Assembly: GCA_015488535.1 (NCBI GenBank)
Contig: WFNP01000064.1
Span: 1 to 37,823 of the forward strand
Direction: 5' to 3'
From: Nitratifractor sp.
Lineage (GTDB): Bacteria; Campylobacterota; Campylobacteria; Campylobacterales; Sulfurovaceae
DNA length: 37,823 bases
A model generated the notes under the pieces. That model was not told the origin of the DNA, did no database searches, and saw only the letters and a list, made by a program, of their open reading frames with translations. A program made the position numbers and the translations under genes. Below, in pieces: positions 17,535 to 25,116 of this stretch (positions are counted from its first letter, which is position 1; every line of letters starts with the position of its first letter).

Positions 17535-17798
17535 TTAATCCAGTTTATCAGGAGTAAGACCTACTTCTTCGAGGAAGTGTCTTAGCTCTACAACCTGATC
17601 TTTGGACAGGGTCTCTCCATGAGGTACTGGTAATACAAACTCTTTTTCATTGAAAAATATCTTTACCTTGTTGTGCTTTGTATGCTCAATTGTGCATCCG
17701 TAATGCTCCAATGCTGATAGAAGCTTTTTGAAGTCTATATTTGTAGAAATAGGATGTTCGAAAACTTTCTCTATTTTTGCTTTATGTCTGTGAGCCAT
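17535..17798 (-). CDS. orphan HicA-like small protein
   Basis: This 87-residue protein contains a region like the HicA mRNA-interferase fold. A helix (FKKLLSALEHYGCTIE) is followed by three strands (NKVKIFFNEKEFVLPVPHG) and a closing helix (VVELRHFLEEVGLTP). In HicA the catalytic His sits in a G-S-H-type strand; here the matching place reads KHNKVK, so activity is doubtful. No HicB antitoxin gene is adjacent. The N-terminal HRHKAKIEKVFEHPIS is shared, as I recall, with a widespread conserved family often labelled HicA. AAGGAG precedes the ATG. It is convergent with the M24 peptidase gene and divergent from folK. Confidence 0.65.
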   Translation of the reverse strand: MAHRHKAKIEKVFEHPISTNIDFKKLLSALEHYGCTIEHTKHNKVKIFFNEKEFVLPVPHGETLSKDQVVELRHFLEEVGLTPDKLD

Positions 17799-17830
17799 AA
17801 TAATCTCCTTTTTATTTGATGAATAAATTT

Positions 17831-17836
17831 ACTATA
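17831..17836 (-). promoter_or_regulatory. possible -10 for the HicA-like gene
   Basis: TATAGT on the minus strand, about 33 bases upstream of the ATG. It lies next to the divergent folK -10 box. It is a weak match with no -35. Confidence 0.25.
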
Positions 17837-17841
17837 TTCAG

Positions 17842-17847
17842 TATAAT
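17842..17847 (+). promoter_or_regulatory. -10 box of the folK-flhF operon
   Basis: TATAAT lies about 98 bases upstream of the folK GTG, giving a leader of about 90 nt that contains two hairpins. It would drive the whole folK-flhF-SpoA-mnmA-hldE-aminotransferase run. Confidence 0.4.
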
Positions 17848-17848
17848 T

Positions 17849-17917
17849 GTAGCGTTAAATAGTTTTGATTAATGCTACCTGGTAAACATTTTATCATTAT
17901 ATGGTGAAAAAGACCAG
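17849..17917 (+). promoter_or_regulatory. folK leader with two inverted repeats
   Basis: GTAGCGTTAA (17849-17858) pairs with TTAATGCTAC (17869-17878) through ten base pairs including one G-T. A second short pair, CTGGT (17879-17883) with ACCAG (17913-17917), follows directly. No T-run follows either, so these are not classic terminators. They could form a structured 5' leader. Confidence 0.35.
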
Positions 17918-17944
17918 ATGGTATTGATATTTGGAGACAGATGA

Positions 17945-18460
17945 GTGGCTTATATAAAAAAAGATATATCAAAAGATTTGACATGGATAAAGGGTGGTTG
18001 CTTCCCTTTTAAAGCAGTAAACAGTATAGAGTATAGATATAAAGTATTACTGGGTATTGGTGGTAATATAGGAGATAGTATCAGAAGATTTGACAGATTG
18101 TTTCACTATATATCAAAACGAAAAGATATGAGCATTATACAGACTTCTCCTATATTAAAAAATCCGCCCTTTGGATATTTGAAGCAGGATTTTTTCTATA
18201 ATGCTCTTATTGAAATAAGCACTGATTTGACTCCTGTGGAGCTATTAAAAAGAACCCAGATGATAGAGAGATTGTTTGGGAGGGTAAAAAATTTCAAAGA
18301 TGGTCCAAGAACACTCGATATTGATATCATTTTTCACTCTATAGGCAGAGTTGATAGAAAATTTTTGACAATACCACACCCTGGATGCTCAAAAAGGGAG
18401 TCGGTATTATTACCTCTAAAGAGAATGAAGGGAGATTTATGCTCGAAGAGACATTTGTAG
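17945..18460 (+). CDS. folK: 2-amino-4-hydroxy-6-hydroxymethyldihydropteridine pyrophosphokinase
   Basis: FolK transfers pyrophosphate from ATP to hydroxymethyl-dihydropterin, a step before dihydropteroate in folate synthesis. The 171-residue protein has LLGIGGNIGDS, the pterin-binding NPPFG(Y) and FFYNALIEI regions. It also has the signature GPRTLDIDIIF with the Mg-binding Asp pair, and ends near IPHPGCSKRESVLLPL. An N-terminal extension of about 30 residues precedes the fold. The start is GTG at 17945 with GGAG eight bases upstream. The 3' end overlaps the flhF start by 22 bp. Confidence 0.9.
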   Translation: MAYIKKDISKDLTWIKGGCFPFKAVNSIEYRYKVLLGIGGNIGDSIRRFDRLFHYISKRKDMSIIQTSPILKNPPFGYLKQDFFYNALIEISTDLTPVELLKRTQMIERLFGRVKNFKDGPRTLDIDIIFHSIGRVDRKFLTIPHPGCSKRESVLLPLKRMKGDLCSKRHL

Positions 18461-19452
18461 CACCCACTCCAAAACAGGCTTTTGTTTTGGCAAAACAGAA
18501 ATATGGAGAGTTTGGCTCACTGAAATTGAAAAAAGCCAGACAGATAATGAATAAAGATGGCGATTTGGTATCTGAAATTACAGTAGAAATCGATGAAGAT
18601 TCATATCTTAGAAGTATAGGTATGCAATTGAGAGAGAAAAAACAGGATTTGCCTGATGATAAACACAACAGTGTGGCAAAAAAGGTAGGTGAACTCTTTG
18701 CAGACAGAGGAATAAAAAGAGAGTGGATAGATTTTATTCTCAAAGAGGTATCAGGCACATCTATTGCAAAAGATGAGAAGCTCTTGATAGCTTATATGTT
18801 AGAGACAATAGATGATTCTATTAAAATAAAAAAAGAGAATCTGCTTGAGCCAAAAATAGTGATGTTGTTGGGAGCTACCGGAGTAGGTAAGACTACTACT
18901 ATAGCCAAACTTGCGGCCAGATATAAATATGCTACCAAAAAGAGTCTTGATGTAGCTATTATCAATCTCGATACTTTCAGAGCAGGAGCTTATCAGCAGT
19001 TGGACAGTTTTGCCAATCTGCTGGGTATGGAGCATAGATTTGTCAAGAGTATAGATGAGTTTTGTGATACCTTGAATGATTTGGCACACTACCCTGTGAT
19101 TTTGATAGATACAGCCGGTATATCACCTTATGACAGCAATAAACTGATAGAGACCATAGAGTTTGTAAAGAGTGTAAAAGATAGAAATATAGAAAAATCT
19201 CTGGTTTTGTCAGCTGCTTCAAAATATGATGATATGATGGATATATATGAGCATTTTTCATTTATAGATATAGACAGTCTGATTTTGACAAAATTTGATG
19301 AGACCCGCAGAGTAGGAGATTTGATAGCCTTTTTGATGGATAAAAAACGACCGGTTGCTTATATAAGCACAGGTCAGCAGGTGCCTGATGATTTACTGCC
19401 GGCAAGCAGAGAGAAACTTTTGGATTATTTTGTTGGAGAGTTGAATGTATAG
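18439..19452 (+). CDS. flhF: flagellar biosynthesis GTPase FlhF
   Basis: FlhF is an SRP-family GTPase that sets the position and number of polar flagella. Translation most likely starts at 18439 (MLEETFVAPTPKQAFVLAKQKYG), which matches the usual FlhF beginning and has GGGAG just upstream. An in-frame ATG at 18385 lies inside folK. From that start the protein is 337 residues: a basic/helical N-terminal part, then an NG domain. The P-loop is GATGVGKT at 145-152, followed by LDTFRAGAYQQLD, LIDTAG, LTKFDETRRVG and STGQQVPDDL. The fleN/ylxH partner ATPase that commonly follows is absent; a SpoA-like gene overlaps the stop by 8 bp instead. Confidence 0.93.
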   Translation: MLEETFVAPTPKQAFVLAKQKYGEFGSLKLKKARQIMNKDGDLVSEITVEIDEDSYLRSIGMQLREKKQDLPDDKHNSVAKKVGELFADRGIKREWIDFILKEVSGTSIAKDEKLLIAYMLETIDDSIKIKKENLLEPKIVMLLGATGVGKTTTIAKLAARYKYATKKSLDVAIINLDTFRAGAYQQLDSFANLLGMEHRFVKSIDEFCDTLNDLAHYPVILIDTAGISPYDSNKLIETIEFVKSVKDRNIEKSLVLSAASKYDDMMDIYEHFSFIDIDSLILTKFDETRRVGDLIAFLMDKKRPVAYISTGQQVPDDLLPASREKLLDYFVGELNV

Positions 19453-19912
19453 TTGGCAGTTAAAAAAATTTGAAGAGTCAGTAATGCAAGATATAGAGGA
19501 GAATAAAACCTATATAAGATTTGAGAATATATCATTAAAAAATAATAAACTTAAAGATATACAAAGAGGTGATTGCATATACATAGGTAATGATATGCCT
19601 AAAATATTTTTGGAGAAAAACAGAAGTATATATTCAGAGCTGATTTTATACAGTGAAAATAATTATCTAAAAGGCATTATTGCCAAATTATCAAAAGAGT
19701 ATGAACAAAAGAGAATAACAAAAAAATCCAGAGTAGTAATAGAAGCAAGAGTATCACCTTTGAGATTTGAATTGGGTGACAGTGTCAAATTACCTCTGTA
19801 TATTTTTGAGGAAGTATATCTGTATATAGATGGCAAACTGTTTGCAAAATCCTCTCTAAATAGAGCAAAGAGCGGGTATGTGTTGAAGATAGAGGAGTTG
19901 TTTTATGAGTAA
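19445..19912 (+). CDS. SpoA-domain (FliM/FliN-like) protein, possibly tandem SpoA
   Basis: The C-terminal half of this 155-residue protein (about 96-152) reads like a FliN/SpoA domain: RVVIEARVSPLRF, then GDSVKLPL, then VYLYIDGKLFAKSSLNRAKSGYVLKIEEL. This parallels the 'GD-v-i-L ... v-v-NGkl-A-Gevv ... giri' pattern. Residues about 25-80 (FENISLKNNKLKDIQRGDCIYI) may be a first, degenerate SpoA unit. Tandem SpoA domains occur in FliM, FliY and type III SctQ proteins, which build the rotor C-ring. The gene overlaps flhF by 8 bp upstream and mnmA by 8 bp downstream. A flagellar switch or export role is inferred from domain and neighbour. Confidence 0.55.
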   Translation: MYSWQLKKFEESVMQDIEENKTYIRFENISLKNNKLKDIQRGDCIYIGNDMPKIFLEKNRSIYSELILYSENNYLKGIIAKLSKEYEQKRITKKSRVVIEARVSPLRFELGDSVKLPLYIFEEVYLYIDGKLFAKSSLNRAKSGYVLKIEELFYE

Positions 19913-20939
19913 AAAAGTGTTGTTGGGTATGAGTGGAGGAGTCGATTCGACTGTATCGGCGATACTGCTCAAAGAGCAGGGATTTAGTCTCAGAGGTGTA
20001 TATATGAGACTCCATGACAATGATGAATATCACAGGCAAAACTATGAAAAAGCCAAAAGAGTAGGTGAGTATTTGGGTATTGATGTGGATTTTCTGGATT
20101 TGTCAGATGAGTTTAAAAAAGATGTATATGATTATTTTATAGATAGCTACCAAAGAGGTATCACACCCAATCCATGTGTAGTGTGTAACAGAACTATAAA
20201 GTTTGGAAAGATGCTGGAGTATGCCAAATCATTGGGTATAGATAAGATAGCTACAGGACACTATCTCAAAAGTGACGGCAGATATATATATATGGCAGAG
20301 GACAAAAGCAAAGATCAGAGTTATTTTCTGGCTATGGTAAATCCTGAAGCGGTAAAATCCATGATATTTCCGTTGGCAGATATTACAAAGAGTGAAGTAT
20401 TCAAAATTGCCGAGGGGATAGAGCCTATAAAAGATATATCCAAACAGAAAGAGAGCAGTGAGATATGTTTTGTGGAGGGAGAATATACAGATGTCCTCAA
20501 AAAACACACAGATGTGGACAGAGAGGGTGAAGTGGTGTATGAAGATGGAACAGTAGTCGGCACACACAAAGGATTTATGCACTATACAATAGGCAAACGC
20601 AGAGGTTTTACCGTCAGAGGGGCTCATGACCCACACTTCGTATTGTCTTTGGAGCCGGAGAGTAATCGTATTGTAGTAGGCAAAAGAGATAGACTTGAAG
20701 TAAAGAGATTTAGAGTATCTAATTACAATCTTTTTGATGATATCCGTGAGTTTGATGCCGATATCAAAGTAAGATACCGCACAAAGGCAGTCTCTGGCAG
20801 GGTATCATTGGGCGATGATGGAGGTATTGTAGAGTTAAATGAGCCTGTGTTTGGTCTGGCACCCGGACAGTTTGCAGTATTTTATGATGGAGAGAGATTG
20901 CTCGGAGGAGCAGTTATTCAAGGAGCAACAGATGCGTAG
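19905..20939 (+). CDS. mnmA: tRNA-specific 2-thiouridylase MnmA
   Basis: MnmA activates U34 of Lys, Glu and Gln tRNAs with ATP and adds sulfur. The 344-residue protein has the PP-loop SGGVDST at 10-16, Cys94 in PCVVCNR and Cys188 in SSEICFV. These correspond to the catalytic persulfide and nucleophile cysteines of the family. TGHY and the C-terminal barrel (APGQFAVFYDGERLLGGAVI) are also present. GGAG precedes the ATG. The start overlaps the SpoA gene by 8 bp and the stop overlaps hldE by 8 bp. Confidence 0.95.
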   Translation: MSKKVLLGMSGGVDSTVSAILLKEQGFSLRGVYMRLHDNDEYHRQNYEKAKRVGEYLGIDVDFLDLSDEFKKDVYDYFIDSYQRGITPNPCVVCNRTIKFGKMLEYAKSLGIDKIATGHYLKSDGRYIYMAEDKSKDQSYFLAMVNPEAVKSMIFPLADITKSEVFKIAEGIEPIKDISKQKESSEICFVEGEYTDVLKKHTDVDREGEVVYEDGTVVGTHKGFMHYTIGKRRGFTVRGAHDPHFVLSLEPESNRIVVGKRDRLEVKRFRVSNYNLFDDIREFDADIKVRYRTKAVSGRVSLGDDGGIVELNEPVFGLAPGQFAVFYDGERLLGGAVIQGATDA

Positions 20940-22353
20940 ATATAGAGAATACCATCCCAATATTATGGTAGTTGGTGATTTGATGCTTGATCATTATCTG
21001 TGGGGTAGCAGTGACAGGATTTCACCTGAAGCCCCTGTGCCTGTAATAGATATCAATGATGAGAGTGAGGTTCTTGGCGGAGCAGGTAATGTGATAAACA
21101 ATCTCAAAGCCCTCGGAGCCAATGTAATGGTGGCTTCTGCTATAGGCAGTGATGAAAACGGCAGACGCTTAATGGCTATGTTGAAATCTCTGTATATCAA
21201 TACCGATGCTCTTATTAATGAAAACGGCAGAAAGACTACACGAAAGAGCAGAGTGATTGCCTCACATCAGCAGGTAGTCAGATTTGACAGTGAGAGCAGA
21301 CAGGAGATTACTCAAGAGGTAGCAGATAAAATATTGTCTTCTGTAAAAAGAAATATATTTATGATAGATATTGTTTTACTATCAGATTACGGCAAAGGGG
21401 TGCTTAGTGAATATTTGACCCAAAATATTATAGATTTGGCAAAAAAGCATAACAAAAAGATACTAATAGACCCAAAAGGCAGAGATTACTCCAAATACAG
21501 AGGTGCCACACTTGTAACACCCAACAGAAAAGAGGCGAGTGAAGCAACAGGAATAGATATAGTAGATGATGAGAGCCTCAAAAGAGCAGGATTTTGGCTA
21601 AAAAATGAGCTTGATTTGGATATGGCTATGATTACTCTCTCAGAAGAGGGTATGGCGATATTCTCAGATGATATATACAAAATCGATACAGTAGCCAAAG
21701 AGGTATATGATGTAACAGGAGCCGGAGATACCGTGCTATCTGCACTGGGGTTTGTATTGTCTATAGGCGGAGATATCAAAGAAGCCGCAAGAGTAGCCAA
21801 TGCAGCCGCTGCCGTAGTAGTGGGCAAAATCGGCAGTGCGACTGCTACATGGGATGAAATCATAGAGTATGAAAATACACTTCATGAATCTACCACAGAG
21901 CTAAGAATACGCAAAAGAGACTCTCTAGCCAAGACAGTAGAGAGACTCAAAAGTGAGGGTAAAAAGATAGTATTTACAAACGGCTGTTTTGATATACTGC
22001 ATATAGGGCATGTAAAATATCTGGAGATTGCCAAAAGTTTCGGCGATGTATTGATAGTGGGAGTAAACAGTGATAATTCTGTGCGTAGGCTCAAGGGTGA
22101 GAGCAGACCGGTAAATACAGAGTATGACAGAGCTTATATACTGGCATCACTTGATGCTGTGGATTTTGTAACAATCTTTGATGAAGATACTCCCTATGAT
22201 TTGATATCCCTCTTAAAACCTCATATACTGGTAAAAGGTGGAGATTACAGAGGCAAAGAGGTAGTAGGCAGTGATTTGGTAGATGAGGTGAGACTCGTAG
22301 ATTTCGTAGATGGTAAAAGCACTACCAAAATTATTGAGAAAATCAAAGGATAG
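20932..22353 (+). CDS. hldE: bifunctional heptose-7-phosphate kinase / heptose-1-phosphate adenylyltransferase HldE
   Basis: HldE phosphorylates D-glycero-D-manno-heptose 7-phosphate at C1 and later adds AMP, giving ADP-heptose for LPS. The 473-residue protein has an N-terminal PfkB kinase: GGAGNVINNLKALGA, then the TGAGDT catalytic loop near residue 265. A C-terminal nucleotidyltransferase follows: TNGCFDILHIGHVKYL at about 346-361 and RLKGESRPVN. I chose the ATG at 20932, with AGGAG six bases upstream and followed by the expected PNIMVVGDLMLDHY. Longer in-frame starts lie well inside mnmA. HldD, the next enzyme, is at 2436-3422. Confidence 0.94.
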   Translation: MRRYREYHPNIMVVGDLMLDHYLWGSSDRISPEAPVPVIDINDESEVLGGAGNVINNLKALGANVMVASAIGSDENGRRLMAMLKSLYINTDALINENGRKTTRKSRVIASHQQVVRFDSESRQEITQEVADKILSSVKRNIFMIDIVLLSDYGKGVLSEYLTQNIIDLAKKHNKKILIDPKGRDYSKYRGATLVTPNRKEASEATGIDIVDDESLKRAGFWLKNELDLDMAMITLSEEGMAIFSDDIYKIDTVAKEVYDVTGAGDTVLSALGFVLSIGGDIKEAARVANAAAAVVVGKIGSATATWDEIIEYENTLHESTTELRIRKRDSLAKTVERLKSEGKKIVFTNGCFDILHIGHVKYLEIAKSFGDVLIVGVNSDNSVRRLKGESRPVNTEYDRAYILASLDAVDFVTIFDEDTPYDLISLLKPHILVKGGDYRGKEVVGSDLVDEVRLVDFVDGKSTTKIIEKIKG

Positions 22354-22362
22354 TATCAAAAG

Positions 22363-23499
22363 ATGATGAAACGGTATGAAAAACTCAGCTCTTTTATAGT
22401 GATGGATATAGTCGCACAGGCGGGTAAATTTGAGGATACTATTCATTTTGAAGTAGGTCAGCCTGATTTGCCACCGGCAAATGGTGTAATACAAGCATCC
22501 AAAAGAGCTATTGAAAGACTAAATTTTGCCTATACTCCAAGTAAAGGATTGACAGAGTTGAGGCAAAAAATCTCAACACACTACCAAAAAACATATGGTG
22601 TAGATATAGATATTGAGCGTATCTTGATTACTCCCGGCACAAGTACCGCATTTATGATGGCATATCTATTGACACTTGAGAGTGGAGAGAGCGTAGCTAT
22701 GAGCGATCCGTCATATCCATGCTATAAAAACTTTGCATATATGGCAGATGCCAGTCCGGTAGCGCTTCCATGCGGAAAAGAGGATGGCTATCTGCTGACG
22801 GCTGATATGCTTGAGGGTATAGACTGCTCTGTTTTACACATATCATCACCGTCAAATCCGACAGGTAGAGTCTATGACAGACAGAGTATGGAGTTACTCA
22901 GCAGATATTGCAAAGACAACGGTATTACTTTGATATCAGATGAGTTGTATCATGGTCTGGTGTATGATACCCAAGAGTGCTGTGCCTTGGAGTTTGACAA
23001 TGATGCTATAGTGATAAACGGTTTTTCCAAATATTACTGTATGCCCGGATTTAGAATAGGTTGGATAATAGTGCCGCAAAAATTGGCAAGATATGCTGAA
23101 ATCATTGCACAAAATCTATATATATCAGCCCCAACTATCAGTCAGTATGCCGCTATAGAGGCTTTTGATTATGATTATCTAAGCAGTGTCAGAGATATAT
23201 TTGCACAAAGAAGAGACTATCTGTATGGAGATTTGAAAGATATATTTTGTATAGATGCCAAACCTGAAGGAGCATTTTATCTATGGTGCGATATATCAAA
23301 ATACAGTGATGATTCGGTAGCCTTTGCCAAAGAGATGCTCGAAGATATTCATGTGGCTGTCACACCGGGAGTAGATTTTGGCTCATATGAGACAAAACAG
23401 TATATACGATTTGCCTACACAAGAGATATAGAGCATATGAGAGAGGGAGTAGAGAGGATAAAGACTTGGATAAGGGATAAATATACTCTTGGCAGGTAA
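22363..23499 (+). CDS. PLP-dependent aminotransferase class I/II
   Basis: A 378-residue fold-type I aminotransferase. Visible are FEVGQPDLP near the N-terminus, the PSYPCY segment, SSPSNPTGRVYD (substrate carboxylate region) and ISDELYHGLVY. The PLP lysine is in GFSKYYCMPGFRIGW, and the C-terminal arginine region is YIRFAYTRD. It is closest in style to aspartate/aromatic aminotransferases; the substrate cannot be read. Two ATGs stand side by side, at 22363 and 22366, after AAAGGA. It is the last gene of the folK-flhF run, nine bases after hldE. Confidence 0.85.
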   Translation: MMKRYEKLSSFIVMDIVAQAGKFEDTIHFEVGQPDLPPANGVIQASKRAIERLNFAYTPSKGLTELRQKISTHYQKTYGVDIDIERILITPGTSTAFMMAYLLTLESGESVAMSDPSYPCYKNFAYMADASPVALPCGKEDGYLLTADMLEGIDCSVLHISSPSNPTGRVYDRQSMELLSRYCKDNGITLISDELYHGLVYDTQECCALEFDNDAIVINGFSKYYCMPGFRIGWIIVPQKLARYAEIIAQNLYISAPTISQYAAIEAFDYDYLSSVRDIFAQRRDYLYGDLKDIFCIDAKPEGAFYLWCDISKYSDDSVAFAKEMLEDIHVAVTPGVDFGSYETKQYIRFAYTRDIEHMREGVERIKTWIRDKYTLGR

Positions 23500-23550
23500 G
23501 ATTATATACCATATTAAACGGACAAAATCTAACAAATCAAGGGATAACAA

Positions 23551-23634
23551 GTGTTCCTTAAATTCTCAAACTTGAAAAACATGTGGTTATACATTAAAGA
23601 GAATAATATGTTTTTCGATGAGAAGGACGAGTAG
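23551..23634 (+). CDS. possible 27-codon small ORF
   Basis: In the 253-bp convergent gap after the aminotransferase gene, GTG at 23551 opens 27 codons (FLKFSNLKNMWLYIKENN and an acidic end) to TAG. AAGGG lies six bases upstream. The peptide matches nothing I know and could be chance or a gene remnant. The rest of the gap holds only AT-rich sequence and a short GTGTAA-A-TTACAC palindrome (23720-23732). Confidence 0.2.
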   Translation: MFLKFSNLKNMWLYIKENNMFFDEKDE

Positions 23635-23752
23635 ATTATCCTAATTTCTTATCTCCCATAAGCAAAAACAGGCTATGAAAAACAATTGTATAGAAGATAG
23701 AGCTTTAATTCTCTATTGTGTGTAAATTACACTTAAACAAGGTTAATATAAG

Positions 23753-25105
23753 TTACCAATACAAAACGACACGCCTTCTGCCCCATCTCAATGCTCTTCT
23801 GCGGTTTGTGCCCATATAGATATCTATGTGATTTCTGAGTCTTTTGTTCATTTTGTCTCTAACTGTATAAATATCCGGTAGTCCTGAAATTTTGACTTTG
23901 ATACCGTTTGTCAAACCATATTTTCTGATTAGATCTGGTGAAACAGCGATTATTTTCATACCTGGTCGAATTGGATTGTTCCATGCTGCAAGGTATGGTG
24001 TATCATCTGTCTGTCTTCTGTGAGATGTATATGCTGTGGCTACTACTCTTATTTTATGTTTAAAATTATTGATACCTGTATATTTCAACCGTTTGCTATA
24101 CTTTCTCAACTCTTTCAGTCTGGCTTTTCTTTTTCTGTCTCTTTCTGCCAATTCTCTCTCTATTCTTCTGATATCTACTATACTATCTATACCTTTTTGA
24201 GTAATTGGAAGAAGGATTGTTTCTCCGATACGGAGTTTGTGATTTCTTTTGAATTTATTTAAAGTGGCTATATCTGATACTTTGACTTTGAAAAACTTTG
24301 AGAGTGAGCCAAGACTCTCTCCTTTTTGGACTTTGTAGTATCCCATCATTGAGCGTATTTTGGAAAAATCTCTTGCGGCAAATTCAAGTTTTTCTTGAGA
24401 TGGGACTCTGATTATATCACCTATTTTTATGATAGCTTCATCACCCATATTGTTAAGGTCTTTGATATCTTTTACAGTGCTTTTGTATTTATAGGCTATT
24501 CCAGAAAGCGTCTCTCCTCTTTTTACTTTATGGAGTATCTGACTTATTTTGATACTCTTTTTGGGTTTTCTTTTTTTATGCGTTTTGATTTTTTTTAATT
24601 GTTTTTTATGATTTTTATATGATATATCTTGATTTCCTCTTCTTAAAATAAAAAAATATTTTTTATTTCTATCCATGATAATATATGGAGCTATATCTTG
24701 AAAACTACCATATTCTCTGCTCATTTTGCCTTGATTCAAGTATAGTTGGATATATTCACACTCCAGAGAGGGATGTTGATTATTGTATTCATTTTCTTTT
24801 TTTAGTTGTATATTTTCCTGTCTGTTTATATACCTGTTTACAGCATGTTGGAGTGACAGTCCCTTGTTCAAATCAGGCTTTGGAGGATTTTTTATAATTT
24901 TTGTAGAGCTAGACAGTGAGGTATCATCTTTTTTTATATCACTTTTATTGACATATATAAGATGACTTTTATAAGGATTACACTTTTTGTTTATCTCTGC
25001 TTTTTCTTCGTCCGAACACCCTTTTGACTCTTTTTTTATCAACGGTAATGCATGGACAGCCATACTTGCCGTCCATATGATGATCAATACTTTAAGGGCA
25101 TTCAT
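23753..25105 (-). CDS. LysM and 3D-domain cell-wall protein
   Basis: The 450-residue secreted protein has a signal peptide (about 1-20), a variable region and a Lys-rich stretch (about 165-185). Two LysM peptidoglycan-binding motifs follow (about 192-235 beginning HKVKRGETLSGIA, and 256-300 beginning YKVQKGESLGSLS). A charged helical linker (about 311-345) leads to a C-terminal 3D / double-psi barrel domain from about 353, with VVATAYTS, ISGLPDIYTVRDKM and HIDIYMG. The 3D domain occurs in MltA- and Rpf-like wall-lytic proteins and its Asp residues are in place, so lytic transglycosylase-like activity is plausible but unproven. AGAGG precedes the ATG. It follows thrC by 11 bp on the same strand. 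Confidence 0.82.
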   Translation of the reverse strand: MNALKVLIIIWTASMAVHALPLIKKESKGCSDEEKAEINKKCNPYKSHLIYVNKSDIKKDDTSLSSSTKIIKNPPKPDLNKGLSLQHAVNRYINRQENIQLKKENEYNNQHPSLECEYIQLYLNQGKMSREYGSFQDIAPYIIMDRNKKYFFILRRGNQDISYKNHKKQLKKIKTHKKRKPKKSIKISQILHKVKRGETLSGIAYKYKSTVKDIKDLNNMGDEAIIKIGDIIRVPSQEKLEFAARDFSKIRSMMGYYKVQKGESLGSLSKFFKVKVSDIATLNKFKRNHKLRIGETILLPITQKGIDSIVDIRRIERELAERDRKRKARLKELRKYSKRLKYTGINNFKHKIRVVATAYTSHRRQTDDTPYLAAWNNPIRPGMKIIAVSPDLIRKYGLTNGIKVKISGLPDIYTVRDKMNKRLRNHIDIYMGTNRRRALRWGRRRVVLYW

Positions 25106-25116
25106 TTAACCTCTTT

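Noticed and set aside
17535-17798. Complete HicAB toxin-antitoxin module
   Set aside because: Only a HicA-like protein is present. Neither flank encodes a HicB-type antitoxin, and the catalytic strand is atypical.
20839-20931. N-terminal extension of hldE into mnmA
   Set aside because: The extra 31 residues read the other frame of the mnmA end. A strong AGGAG precedes the ATG at 20932, and the kinase fold begins right after it.
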